From: Mrakia gelida
Lineage: Eukaryota; Basidiomycota; Tremellomycetes; Cystofilobasidiales; Mrakiaceae
Direction of reading: 5' to 3'
Length of the DNA: 64,000 nucleotides
NCBI GenBank assembly: GCA_024345305.1
Contig: BRON01000020.1
Location: forward strand, 434,001-498,000
The position numbers and the translations under genes are program-made. The notes under the pieces were generated by a model that made no database searches, was not told the DNA's origin, and was given only the letters and a program-made list of their open reading frames with translations. Each line of letters begins with the position of its first letter. The stretch's first letter is position 1. Below are positions 48,966 through 60,496 of the stretch, one piece after another.

Positions 48966-50974
48966 ATGACTACGACGTCGTTCAAGAACGTCCGCCTCCT
49001 CTCCTCAATTCCATCCCCTTCCTCTCTCTACGATGTTCTCTGCTCCCCTTCCGGAATCACCTCCATCCTCCCAGCTTCGACTCCTCCCTCCAATCTCGAC
49101 GAGCAGAAGGACGACCATCTCCCTCAGCTCTGGGATCGAACAACGCTCGTCCAGGAAGATGGAATCACCGTTGTAGATGGGAAGGGGAGTTGGCTGATGC
49201 CTGGGTGAGTCGAGTCGAGTAAAATCTGCTCCCCTGAGGGCGAGGAGAGCTGAGACGAACAGACGAAGGGCGGTCGAGCTCACCTTCGTTCTCCCTCCCT
49301 CCCTCCTTCGGTTCGATTTCTTTCGAGCAGGCTGAACCACCCCCACCTTCATCTCGACAAGTCCTACCTCCTCGGAGAAGGTCCTTCCGTCCCTGGTTCT
49401 TCTCACTCGTGCGGGATCATCGAATCGGGCGATTTTAACGAGGCGATGGTCAAGACGCTCAAAGCGTGCGTCCCTCCATTCTCTCTCGTCGCGTCTCGTT
49501 TCTCTAACCTCCCTTTTCTCTTCACCTCCTCGTTGTCAGCAAATCCCTCTTTACCTCCCAATCAGTGACCACCCGCTCCTCAACCCTCCTCTCCCTCTCC
49601 CTCTCCTGCGGCGTAACCTCCCTCACCACCCACGTCGAAGTCGACCCCTCCCTCTCCCCTCCCAACCTCTCGCTCCTCTCGGCTCTCGAGCTCAAACGAG
49701 CCTGGAAGGGTCGCATCGATATTCGTATCGTTGTGTTTGCTCAGGAAGCATGTTTCGTCGATGGTGAAGTAGGGGAGGAAAGGAGAAGAGTGATTGAAGA
49801 GGCTTGTGAGATGGAGGGTGTGGATGCGGTTGGGAGTGCACCGTATGTTGAGAAGGCTGAGGAAGGGGATGAGGTTGATGAAGGGGATCCGACGGGTGGG
49901 AGAGGAGCGAGGAATGTGGAGTGGGTGTTTGAGCTGGCGGAGAGGAGGGGGTTGGATGTGGATTGTGAGTCGACTGACGCGTCGCTTTCGTTCGCGTTCT
50001 TCTTCGTTTCGCTCCAGTCCTGACCTTCCTCTCTCTGTCTGCTTCGTGATCTCGCCCCTCCAGTCCACCTAGACTACGACCTCAATCCCTCTCGCCACCC
50101 CTTGATCTGGACCGTCCTCGCTGAAGCTCGTTCCCAACCCGCGTTCCATCTTCCCTCCCTCCTCTCCCACTCCACCACCGCCACCTCCCTCCCCTCTTCT
50201 TCCCTCCCCACCCCCCCAAACCCAACCCTCAAACAACGTACCCTAACCCTAGGCCACACAACCCACCTCTCCCTCCTCACCCCCGCCCAACTCTCCCTCC
50301 TCGAAACCAAAGCTCGAGGACTGGACGTCACCTTCATCGCCCTCCCAACAAGCGATCTCTACATGATGGGGAGGGACGCTCCGAGTTGGAGGGAGAGAGG
50401 GAGAGGGAGCTTCGATATTTGGGAATTGGAGAGGAGGGGGATGAAGATTTTGATGGGGTTGAAGTGAGTCGCGTCCAAACTCAACTTCACCTGTCCTTCC
50501 TCTCGACGCCCATCGTTGTTCGTCTTTTCGCGTTCCCTCTTCTCGAACTGACACCCTCCTCCTCTCATTTTTTTCCGCTCGTTTTCCTTTGCGTTTTGCA
50601 GCAACATCTCCAACCTCTTCACCCCTTCCTCGAACCCCGATCCCCTCGCCGTCCTCCCTGCCCTGTCTATCCCGCTCTTCCAATCGGCTCTGCCTTCCTC
50701 GCAGCTTAAGCTTTTGGAGATGATCGTTCTTCCTCGCACCACCGTCTCTCCTCCTTCAGCCCAACTCACTCAGCATTCCTCGTCGACTTCAACTGCAACT
50801 CCACCCCCTTCCTCGATGTCCCTCGAGATGGGCTCGAAAGCAGACCTCGTCCTCGTGCACGGGAGCACGAGCGTGAGGGAGGTGGTGGGTAACCCGGGGT
50901 GGGGGAGAACGGTGGTTAAAGATGGGAGGGTCGTGGCGAGGAGGGAGGGGAGGGGATGGATCGCGAGTGAGTGA
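48966..50974 (+). CDS. Cytosine-deaminase-like metal-dependent amidohydrolase
   Basis: TIM-barrel hydrolase of the CodA/AtzC-like branch, five exons. It starts MTTTSFKNVRLLSSIPSPSS with a short beta-sandwich part, then GSWLMPG joined to LNHPHLHLDKSYLLGEGPSV (metal-binding H-x-H-L-D-K), SLSCGVTSLTTHVEVDPSLS, FHLDYDLNPSRHPLIWTVLA, a region with LGHTTHLSLLTPAQLSLLET, and FIALPTSDLYMMGR, which matches the LP-x-x-x-x-x-x-x-GR motif of cytosine deaminases. At the usual catalytic Asp position the sequence reads MGLNNISNLF, with Asn; I recall similar Asn in fungal homologs, so it may be a family trait. The C-terminal sandwich has MGSKADLVLVHGSTSVREVV. Substrate unknown; a true cytosine deaminase role should not be assumed. 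Confidence 0.83.
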
Positions 50975-51213
50975 GTGAGTGAACGCGGGAGCGAGAGTTG
51001 GGTTGTGTTTTGCGAGGAAGCGGGAGGGGTGGGTAGAGATGATAAAGAACCTTCTAGTATAGATCTATCATGAGCTGCGAACCGAGCAAAAGAGCAAACC
51101 CGAAGTGGAGGGAATCAAACCAAAACGAGCGAAACGAACGAAACGCGAACGAGAACGATCGGAAAGACGAAACCGAGGGAGACCAGCTCGTTTTTTTAGG
51201 ACGGGGAGATGAG
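50975..51213. other. Convergent 3' region
   Basis: About 240 bp between converging stops; no gene seen. Confidence 0.5.
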
Positions 51214-53565
51214 TTAAAGCGAGATAGCAGGACACTCCCCATGCATCACACCATGATGGTACTCCATCGCCGTTGTCACGCACCTAGATCCCAAAAAAAA
51301 CAAAGCAAGAAGTCAGCGTTCGCTCGACGCGTCGAAACACGGGAAAGGGGAAATGGGGACGCACTTGAAATGCATGAACGCTGCTGCTACGACACAGATA
51401 TCTTTGAGGGGGAAAACGAGGGAGTGAGTGTTAGGTGGTTTCAGGAAAGGAGGGAAGAAGGGAAGGGAAGGGAAGGGAGGGAAGCAAAGGGGAAGAAAAG
51501 GGAAAGGATGGGAGAAAGACGCGACGACTCACGAAAGATCTGATGACTACTCCCAAAGATATCGAACGTTCTAGGGAACGTCCTTTCGGGGAACCTGATC
51601 GCGTAGAGGAGGGCACCGAAGATGTACCTGCACCGCGCGAGACAAAAGGAGTCAGTTCTCGCGCTTTCCCTCACCTCCAAAACACACACCACGTTCAACT
51701 CACAAGCCCCCACTCCCAAGCAACCAACAAAGTCCCATTTCGGTCTTCGCGCTCTCCCACCCGTAGCGGAGGAGGTTGTGTGTGACGGGGATGACTGCTG
51801 AGCATCCTAGGGAGAGGAAGATGGAGGTTCGAGCCCAGCGGTACGGGCCTGTGGTGTAGGTTGGGTGGAGGACGACCTGGAAAGAGAAGAGGGGAAGAGT
51901 TAGGTGAGGGAGGGAGTGGTGAGAGGGTAGGGAAGAGAGGACGAACGTAGGTCGCCACTGAGCGAGGAGAAGAAGAAGGAGGGGATGGGTTAGTTAGTGA
52001 GGAGGAAGTGGGAGGGAGAGGGAGAGGAGAGAGAGGGAGGGAGAAGACGAACTCGATCCGAGGATGGTGATGATTGCTGAGAGCAAGAGAGAAAGAGGAC
52101 GCGTCAAAACGAGCTGAGTAGAGAGGGATAGGCGGCGAGCTTACTGATATAGATCCACTGCAGTCGAAGATCGCAGTAGAAGCCGTAGTACTGTCGAGAA
52201 CGATCATGAGAGCGAGGACGCGTCAGGTCGGTTCGAATCCAAGACGCGACGAAAAGGGAACGAGCTCACAATAGCAGGGTAGTTAGACCCAACGATCAAA
52301 GTCACGATCCCAACGTAATCCATCTGGTTCCATCTGTTCGCGACGGACTTGGAGTGACAGCTTAGGGTGTGGTACTGCAGCAAAACCAATAAACGAACAA
52401 AGTCGTTCAGTTCGAGCTTCGACATGAAGAAACCGACCTGAGCTGAGCAGCTCGATGGACTCACAGTCCCAGAGAAAGTCAAGCACATAATGGCAGACGT
52501 CAAGAACACCGAGAAATGGAAGGTGTCCTGCCATCGGAGGGAAGGGATGGCGGCCATGGAGGGGATGTGGTGAAGGAGGAGCAGCGAAAGAGGGACGAAA
52601 GCTGCCAGGAGATGGGTGTGGATGTTGACTGTTTCGTTGTGCAGATCTGATGCAAGTGAATGCAGGTTGAGAGTCAGCGAAAGGATTTTGCGAGAGGGAA
52701 GAAAGGAACGGAAGGAGTTGAGCTCGAGAGCTCGGAGGGAATGTCGAGCTCAGGGAACAGGGAAAGGACGGAAGGAAGACTTACACCCAATCGCGCTCCA
52801 CCAAGACCCCCAGTAGGAGTTCTGTTCACGACGGTAGCCTACGAGGGTGAATTCGGATTCGAACTCTCTGTTAAAAGGAGCAGGGAAGAAGGGGAGAAAG
52901 TCAGCGAAAAGGTCGTTCGGAGGAGAGCGAGCGAGGGAGGGAAGATTGTTTGGTTGAGCTCGACTCGTATGTTCGGCAAGCTGAGCTGCGTAGTAGTGAC
53001 TCCCAGACCCTATATAAGAGGATTATGAGAGTCGAGGAGATTCTGTGGAGCTCTCGGGAGGTCTGAAAGACACTGGGGAAGGAGGCGAAGAACTCGTTGA
53101 GCTCGACCCGTCCCTCCTCCTCCCCACCTTCTCCGTTCGCCCAGCTCGACTTGCTCTCCAGTCGACGCCTTGTTAAAGCTCTCTAGGAGTCGTACAGAGG
53201 GCTTCGGCAGCTTCCGAGGACAGAGCAGCTCAACTGCAGCCCTCTCCTCCCCATCCCATCCCAACCTCCTCCTCTTGGCCATCTCGCTCGCTCTCCCTCC
53301 TCCCCCAGCCCCGAGTCAAGACAAGACATGAACGAAGCACTCACTTCATCCACTCGGGCAGCTCCTCAAACGTCAGCAAAGGATGACTCTTGGACCCCTT
53401 ATCCGTCGGAGGAGTCGTCGTTTTGGTATCTCCATTCGTTGAGGAGGAGGGAGGAAGAAGAGGAGTCGAAGCTGACGGACTCGCATTGGGAGTCGACCGT
53501 TGACGAAGGGAGGAAGGAGAGTCGTCCGCTGAGAGAGAGATGGGAGGGAAGGGTTTGGGTCCCAT
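51214..53565 (-). CDS. PAQR/Izh-family membrane protein (adiponectin-receptor/hemolysin-III-like)
   Basis: Seven-helix membrane protein, about nine exons. It starts MGPKPFPPISLSADDSPSSL at 53565 with a Ser/Pro/Thr-rich cytosolic N-terminus, then LLTFEELPEWMK. An exon gives YRREQNSYWGSWWSAIG, and the next DLHNETVNIHTHLLAAFVPL, with the family's E-x2-N-x2-TH signature. Then come FHFSVFLTSAIMCLTFSGTV (S-x3-H-type region), NQMDYVGIVTLIVGSNYPAI (conserved Asp), YYGFYCDLRLQWIY, VLHPTYTTGPYRWARTSIFL, YIFGALLYAIRFPERTFPRT and FDIFGSSHQIFHICVVAAAF, carrying the paired His zinc ligands. It ends ECPAISL at 51214. Yeast Izh proteins influence zinc and sterol/ceramide signalling, and ceramidase activity is known for animal members; the role here is inferred from family only. 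Confidence 0.92.
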
Positions 53566-54720
53566 GGTTTGGCTGTTGATCTATATACGAGAGGGAGGGA
53601 AAGGACGAGGAAGAAGGAAAAAGAGAGGGAGAGAGAGAGAGTTGGTTGGGGGAGAGGTTCAGGAAGCTTCGGAGGGAGGGACCTCGGTCAATTCAGCAGC
53701 TTGAGTTTTTCTAGGGACGGTCGTCAAGGAAGATTTCGCGTGTGAGAAGGGAGAGCCTAGGCTTCGGAGAGTATAGAAGACTGAGAGGAAGGGGGAGCGA
53801 TGTATGTTTTTGTTTTGAATCAGTCTGACGTCGAGGGGAGGGGAGGAACGAGGGTGAGCTTTGGCGCTGAGCTTTTCTCGCGTTCCCAGAGAGCTCAAAA
53901 CAATGCGTAAGAAGCTGAAAATCTGAGCAGGCGTAGATGAGAGTGCAAGCTGAAAATGGAAAAGTTTTCACTCCTTTTTGTTAGGCTTTTTCGCGTCGAA
54001 CGTGAGGCTGCGCAACGAAGACGACGCGTCAAGCTCGCCCGAGCGTGTTTTTTTCCATCAACTCCTCAGGGGGTGCAGATCTTCGAATTCGTACTACAGA
54101 TTAAAAGAACGCCAAAGCAAGGATACCGGAGCTCTTCTGGGGTTTTGACTCCGAAGAAGGTCGCACAGAAGCGAAAGAACAGGACCCTGGAATTTCCCTT
54201 CCCTCTCGCACGCGTTCGAACGCCCCTCTGCGCTTTCCTCCAACCTTCACAAGCTCGTGTTTTGCTTCCCCCTCCTCCCCTCCTCCTTCTCCCTTCTCGC
54301 CTTTCTCCCTTCCACGCCCCTTTTCTGGCTAGTCCAGCATCCACTCTTACTCCCTCTTGGCTTTCCCATCTGGATTCGCCATCTCTCTTGTTGCATCGAA
54401 AACGAACCTGAACGGCCGACCTTCACCTTCGCCTCCCTCCTCCCCTTCCCACTTTTCACGTCCCTTCCAAACCTCGTTCGTTTCCCTTCTTCGCTCTCTT
54501 TCGACGCTCTCAAGATCTTCTTCTGACCTCTCCTCCTTCCCCTCTCCCTCGCCTACAGTTCCCCTCCAACCACCAGCCTCGTCTCGTTCCAAAGGAACCC
54601 TCCCTCGAGTGACGCGTCAATCCCTTCGCCTCCTCCTTCTTCACCTTCCAGCCTCCCCCCCCCTTCAAGCCATCTTCCCATCACCCACACCACCTTTCAA
54701 TCCTTTCCACTCCACCGACC
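53566..54720. promoter_or_regulatory. Divergent promoter of PAQR and Ecl1-like genes
   Basis: About 1.15 kb without a convincing gene. The right half (54,180-54,720) is strongly C/T-rich and reads as a long 5' UTR for the plus-strand gene. Confidence 0.5.
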
Positions 54721-57661
54721 ATGTTCCAAGACGCTCCTATGTTCGCGGTCTCTCCGTCGTACTCGCATGCTTCGTCGGGCAGCGACGACGACCATGCCGT
54801 CTTCTGTTTTTGCGGGAACGAGGTCGAGAAGGACGAGGACGGTGATGTAGGGATTTACTGCTCAATTCGTGAGTTCTTCTCGTTATCTTATACGCTCTCT
54901 TCTTCGTGTCTCGGTGCTCGTGGTATGGATCTCGTGATGGCTGGAAGGAAGGAGGAAGGGAAGGGAAGGGAGAAGGGAAGGAGGAGCTCGCGAAGGAACG
55001 CGTGAGCCTATGGAACACAACGCGTCTTTCCCTCTTCTACCGGATATCTTCGCGAAGATTTTCGGGCTGGAATTCATCCTAGTATAGGGTGGATGCATAC
55101 CAGCCGTTCAGAACAGCGAGAGGGAAGGACTTCCCTTCCTTCGAGCTCAGCCAAGGTTGCGGTTCCAACCGACCTCGCTAGCTTTGGTCCTTCCAACACT
55201 CGAACTCAGCCATGCCCACAACTTTGAGCTTGTGGATCTTGACCAAAGCATAGCTGACTCCCTTCTATCGTTTCCCATCCTCTCAGCATGCGCCCGTCAA
55301 GACGCTCTCTCCTCCCTCACCTCCCATCCAGCACCTCCTCCTCCTCCCTCCTCCGCCTCTCAATCACGTACCACCTCGAACGCGTCCTCCCTTCGCCTCC
55401 CTCAACCCTTAGGCCAGCTCCCCTCCTCCCTCTCCAACTCCACTCTCCGGCCAGCACTCGACACTCTCTCCCTGCACTCCTCCAACTCCTCCAAAACTGT
55501 CTCGGCAGGCCTCCTCGCTCCCTCCCTCTTCTCCGAACAGCCTCTCAACGGCACCAGCCAGAACTCGTCCTATGAGAACCTCTCGACAACAACGGACGAG
55601 AACTCTCCCGCCGAGGACGGAGAAGGAGAGGAGGAGGTCGACTGGCAGGCTTCGCACTATCGGAGGATGGAGAGGGAGAGGTTGGTGATGCTCGAGAAGA
55701 GGAGGAGGGACAGGGAGGCGAGGAAGCTGGCTTCTTCGAACGCGAAGGCTTTGGCAGATTTGAAGGCCCAGTACCTCGAGCAGCAACACAATCAACAGCT
55801 CATGGGAGGAGGTCCTTCGTCGTCGTCGCAACATCGTCAACAACCCTCGACGTCGTCCATCGAGAGCTACTACGCTGGAGGAGACGCTTCTTCCTCTTCC
55901 CTCTCTCGATCCACCACCTCCTGCTCCGCATCCTCGTCTACCTCCTCCAACCGATTCATCTCCACCCACCCTTCAAGGTCGAGGACTCCGGATCTTCTTC
56001 CATCAGGAGGAGGACTCGGTCAACACGGTCGAAACGAGTCGCTCGCGTCTACCATCTCGACACGCTCGTCAGCCAGCGGAAGCGGGAGCGGTTGGGGATG
56101 GAACTCTCGGCTGGGATGGGGAGGAGAGATCGGGGGTGCTGCTGGTCCTGGAGGAGGAGCCAACGGAGGAGACGTTATCGAAGAGGAGGAGGAGGAAGAA
56201 GAGGAGGAGGTCGAGAGGATTCGAGTGCCTCTGAGGTCTGGGAAGGGCGGGAAGGGCAAGGAGAGAGAGGAGTGGGGAGCTGGTGGAGACGGAAAGGGCA
56301 TGAGGATGAGCGACGTTCTCAACGAGATCCTCGAGATGGAGAAGGGATTCGTCGTTGGAGGGCTGGGCTCGCCTCCTCGTGTCGCCGGAGCTGGAGGAGC
56401 GAGGGATACCTGGATGGGAACACCGCCGAGGATGGGAGGAGCAGCGTCGCATCGAGAAAACTCTACTCCCACTGGGAGGAAGCTCGGGTTGGGTCTGGGA
56501 GGAATGGGAGAGCCTAGGACGCCCAGCAGGAAACCGACGCTCCAGGACACGATCAACATCGGTTCCCTCCCCTTCCCTTCGTCGGTCTCCAAGGGAATCA
56601 AGCGATCTCACGCCCAAACTCCTCCCTCTCCTCCCTCCAACTCGCACTACAACTCTCACGGTCGCCCAATGTCTCGCAGGACGAGCTTCAGCACCGCTCA
56701 CCACCGCCGAACCATCTCCTCCCCTGCTTCCTCGTCCAAAAAGCACAACCATCGAACCGCTCTCTCCCTTCCCTTCAACATCGAGGACGACGACGGTCAC
56801 CCTCCCTCTCAGCGACGCCAACGTCGTTCAGGCTCGCCCGTCCCTCCTCCCTCGGCCGTCATCCAGACGCGACCCAGGACCCTCGTCTACAGCCCGAGAT
56901 CCGACGCTGGAGGTTTCGGAGGCTCCCAGAGGAGTCTCTCAGCTTCTTCGATCATGGACGACTTCGACGCGAACTCGAATTCGTGGGACAACGAAGGAGG
57001 ACGACCTGGTTCTCCTCCTCTTCTCCCTCCCTCCCGCTCTCGAGGACGGATCCCCACCTCTCCGTCCAACTCCTTCACCGGTTCCGGATCCTCCAACTTC
57101 GCCTTCCCTCCCATCTCCACCTCCGCAACCTCTCGACACCCAACCTCCGCATCCCTCCTCGTCCTCCTCGACCACTCTCCTCCCCTCCCACCTCCTTCCT
57201 CCATCCCCAGCTTCCCTCGCTCGGAATCCATGACCTCCTCCCAAACCACCTCTATCTACTCTCCCACCTCCCCAACCCTAGGCCTCACAACCTCCTTCTT
57301 CCACAACTCCGTCGAAACGCACTTCACTCGACCGGACGCACCAGCTCTCGCTCCTCCCCTCTTCCCGTGCAGTCCCACCCCCGGAACGCCCGAGATGGTT
57401 CGAATGCCGGAGAGGAGCGGACAGAGACTCAGAGCGTTGATGCTTGCGAGTCAGGAAATGGAGGGAGGGGAGTTGGATTGGAGGATGGGCGGAGGAGTGG
57501 GAGAGGACGAAGGGGAGATGACTCCTACCCTCGGATGGGGAGAAATCGAGATGGGGATGGAGGTTGATGTTGCTCCTCCTCCCGTGGAGGAGGTGAAGAA
57601 GGGGAAGCTGGGGTGGATGCCTACCTGGGCTGAGGCCGAGGGGTTCACCGAGGAGAACTAG
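54721..57661 (+). CDS. Ecl1-like zinc-binding N-terminus with long disordered Ser-rich region
   Basis: Exon 1 (54721-54870) reads MFQDAPMFAVSPSYSHASSG, then DHAVFCFCGNEVEKDEDGDV and GIYCSI. After a 417-nt intron ending CTCAG at 55287, exon 2 continues with PCARQDALSSLTSHPAPPPP. The C-x-C ... Y-C-S-x2-C-x-R-x-D pattern resembles the zinc-binding motif of fungal Ecl1/life-span-regulatory-type proteins; this assignment is tentative. The remaining 850 or so residues are one open exon: a coiled segment YRRMERERLVMLEKRRRDRE with RKLASSNAKALADLKAQYLE, then Ser/Gly/Pro-rich low-complexity sequence with acidic runs (about a dozen Glu near residue 330) and MSDVLNEILEMEKGFVVGGL. It ends WMPTWAEAEGFTEEN at 57661. 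Ecl1 proteins are small, so the long tail is atypical. Confidence 0.72.
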
Positions 57662-58213
57662 ATTGGAGGGAGGAGTCGCGTTACGTCGCGACTGCATTGG
57701 ACTTTTTCGTCTTCTCGTTTCGTTTTCGTTCGTTTTTCGTTTTCGTCTTCTTCGTTGCTCGTGTCTATAGTTCGGTCTTTTTCTTTCTCTTCTTGCACAC
57801 GCACACACACTCTTGGGCTCCTGGTTCTCTCATCACATCACATCGTATCCGCTCGCTCGAAGCGCGTCTCGTCCCTCTCTTTCCCTCCCCCTTGTCTGTT
57901 TTTCTCTCTATCTCGCACTCGATTGTCTGTTTCAATAGCTTGTCTGTCTCCCTCTCTATCACAATCAACTTTCGTCTCTTTCTCCTGCAGCGTTTGAGAA
58001 AGCGAAAGAGCGAGACAGGCGTCGTCGAGGGAACGAACCTCTCAGAGAAACGTCGTCCTGTCCTCCTTCTCCTCTTTTTTCGAGCTAAGACTCCCTTTCG
58101 ATGGACTCGAAGTCATTTCTTCTATCGAGGCTCGCACCGTCGACGCATAAAATATAAAAGCCAGCGATGGCGAACCGGCTGAGGCCGACCTCTCTTTTCA
58201 ACTCGCAACGTTG
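57662..58213. other. 3' UTR and promoter between tandem genes
   Basis: About 550 bp. The first 350 bp is T-rich and 3'-UTR-like, with a short CA-repeat near 57,800. The last 60 bp carries a TATA box and a small upstream ORF before the dehydrogenase gene. Confidence 0.5.
58153..58160 (+). promoter_or_regulatory. TATA box of the short-chain dehydrogenase gene
   Basis: TATAAAAG lies 54 bp before the ATG at 58214. It is one of the few good TATA matches directly upstream of a start in this GC-rich window. Confidence 0.5.
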
Positions 58214-60224
58214 ATGCTCAGATCTCTTCGCTCCTTCATCATCCCCTCCTCCTCCAACTCGTTCCTCCTCCCTTCCAAGCGAACCATGTCCAACTCCCTC
58301 TTCAACACTACTCGACTCCAAAACAAGACCGTCCTCGTCACGGGAGCCAGCGGAGGAATCGGCGCTGCTACGGCTATCTTGTTCTCCAAGGCGAGCTCTC
58401 CATCCTTCTTCCCTCCGATCCCCTTTGCCCTTCTCTGCGAGGAACGCGACTGACTTCTGTTTGATTTTTTGATTTGGGACGTTATCAGGCCGGAGCCAAC
58501 CTTGTCCTGTTCGCTCGACGTGAATCTGAGCTGTTGAAGGTGAAGGAGCTGGCGGAGGAGGCGAACAAGGAGGGAGGAACCGGAGCTGGAGGGAAGGTCC
58601 TCATCGTCGTTGCTGACATGAGTAAGAGGGAGTCCATCGACGCCGTGAGTTCATCATCAGGGAAGATAGGCGTGACTGGTAGGAGGTAGAGCTGACCTTT
58701 CACCCCTTGGGTTGTGGAACGGAAGGCTTTGGAGTCGGCGAAGGAGGAGCTCAAGGACGTCGAGGTGTGAGTCGATTCTCTTCCTTCCTTGGGCGAGCTT
58801 CGATTCTGATTCGACCTTGCCCGGCTATTTAATCTTCGAATAACAGTCTCGTCAGCAACGCTGGACTTGTCAAAGGTCGGGAATCCATCGGAGACATCGA
58901 GAACGAGGACATCGATGTGAGCTCTCTCAATCTCCTTCCCTCTCCTCGCTTCGTTCCCTCTTCTTTCCCAGCTCACATGCAACCTCCCTCCTCCCTCCTC
59001 TCAGGTCATGTTCAACACCAATGGTATGGTTCTTCTCCCTTCCTTCCCCTCCCAATCTCAACTTTTCCATCTCTACGCGCCATCGAGCTTCGAGCTGTCC
59101 TCGCTGACGTGCTTGCCCTCCTCCGCTCGCTTTCGTCCGTCCGATCAAGTCATTGGCTTGATCCACCTCACCCAGCAGATCGTCAAGTCGTTCAAGGCTC
59201 GAAAGACGGGTCACATCATCTCTCTCGGTTCCGTAGCTGGGTTGGAGGCCTACGTTGGAGGTGGTGAGTTCGATTCTTCGCCCTTTCTCCTCGTTGCTCG
59301 TCGTACCGAGAATAGACGCGCAAGCTTCCTCGTTTCGTCGAGCTGACATCCTTCTCTCCTCTCTCTTTCGTTGGAATGGTCTGGGTCTGGGCGTAGCCAT
59401 CTACTGTGCTACCAAGTTCGCCGTTCGAGCGTTCGGAACCACCCTCAGGAAGGAGCTCGTTGGGACTCCCATTCGAGTCTCTGAAGTTCAGGTGCGTTCG
59501 ACTTTCCTCATCTCTTTGTGCTGCTTCTCGCCGTTCAGCCATCTTTATTTGGCTCGGCGCTCACCAACTCACCTCTTCTGTTTGATTGCTGCCAGCCCGG
59601 AATGGTTGAGACTGGTGAGCTCGATCCCTTCTCTTTCTCTCGCTTTATCGAGATCGAAACTGACATTCCCCACTCGCTCTTCTGTCCATTCAGAGTTCTC
59701 TCTTACTCGATTCAGAGGAGACAAGGCCTCGGCTGATGCTGTTTACAAGGGTGTCCAGCCTCGTTCGTACCTCTTCCCTTCGTCCCTTGATCTTTCAGCG
59801 CATCTCGAAACTGACTCGTCGCGTCGATTTTCGTTCGATCCTGACAGTCGTCGCTCAGGATGTCGCTGAGGTTCGCATGCTCTTCTTCTCTCTGAGCTGT
59901 TGTTATCGAGCTCTTACTGACTGTGTCCTACGCCGTTCCGTTGAACAGGAGATCCTCTGGGTCGCCCTTCGACCGAAACACGTCCAGATCGCCGAGGTTC
60001 GTTTTCTCTTCCTCGCCTCGTTGCCTGAGCTGCCTGTTCGACCTCCTCCACCCACTCACTGATCTCCCTTCCCCTCGTTCTGGTAAACAGCTTCTCGTCT
60101 TCCCGTCGTGCCAGGCCAGGTAAGTCTCAACGCTCTTTCTTCGCGTCTCGTCTATCCTCCGCTCACGCGCTTCCTCTCCTCTTCTCTTGCCCATCACAGC
60201 CCGACAGTCGTTCACCGAGAGTAG
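58214..60224 (+). CDS. NADP-dependent short-chain dehydrogenase/reductase (YMR226c/YdfG-like)
   Basis: Classical SDR, about ten exons. From 58214 the N-terminus MLRSLRSFIIPSSSNSFLLP is basic and Ser-rich, possibly mitochondrial; an in-frame Met at 58286 (MSNSLFNTTRLQNKTVLVTG) would give the usual cytosolic length. The nucleotide-binding motif is TGASGGIG, then AGANLVLFARRESELLKVKE (the Arg after the second strand favours NADP), VSNAGLVKGRESIGDI (NAG), SFKARKTGHIISLGSVAGLE with the catalytic Ser, and YCATKFAVRAFGTTLRKELV with the YxxxK pair. PGMVETEF follows, and the C-terminus is PTVVHRE at the TAG 60222-60224. Homologs oxidise L-allo-threonine, serine and 3-hydroxy acids; the precise substrate is inferred. 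The gene is directly followed by aldo-keto reductase B on the same strand. Confidence 0.92.
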
Positions 60225-60496
60225 AATCGCACACGCCTTTGATCTCGATGAGTTGTATCCACCTCGTTTCCGTCGACCCCACCTCCCATCGAAAGCGAGA
60301 CGCGTTCCTTCCTAACTTGAACGCGTCGCTCGAGTCTGACGGAGGTCTGGCGAGATCGGCCTGCGCGGCGGCTGACGTGCCGTCCTCAGTCTCTTTTCCC
60401 TCGACTCTCGGGAGCAGGAGAGGAGGGGAAAGCGGAGCTGACGTCCGACCCTCCCTCCTTTCCGTCAACCGTCACCATCTCCTTCCACCCATCAAC
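60225..60496. promoter_or_regulatory. Short promoter of aldo-keto reductase B
   Basis: About 270 bp between tandem reductase genes, with GCTGACGTCCG about 60 bp before the ATG, matching GCTGACGTCTG upstream of paralog A. Confidence 0.4.

Noticed and set aside
52225..52250. GGTTCGAATCC resembling a tRNA T-loop
   Set aside because: It sits in a PAQR intron and no acceptor stem, D-arm or anticodon arm can be drawn around it.
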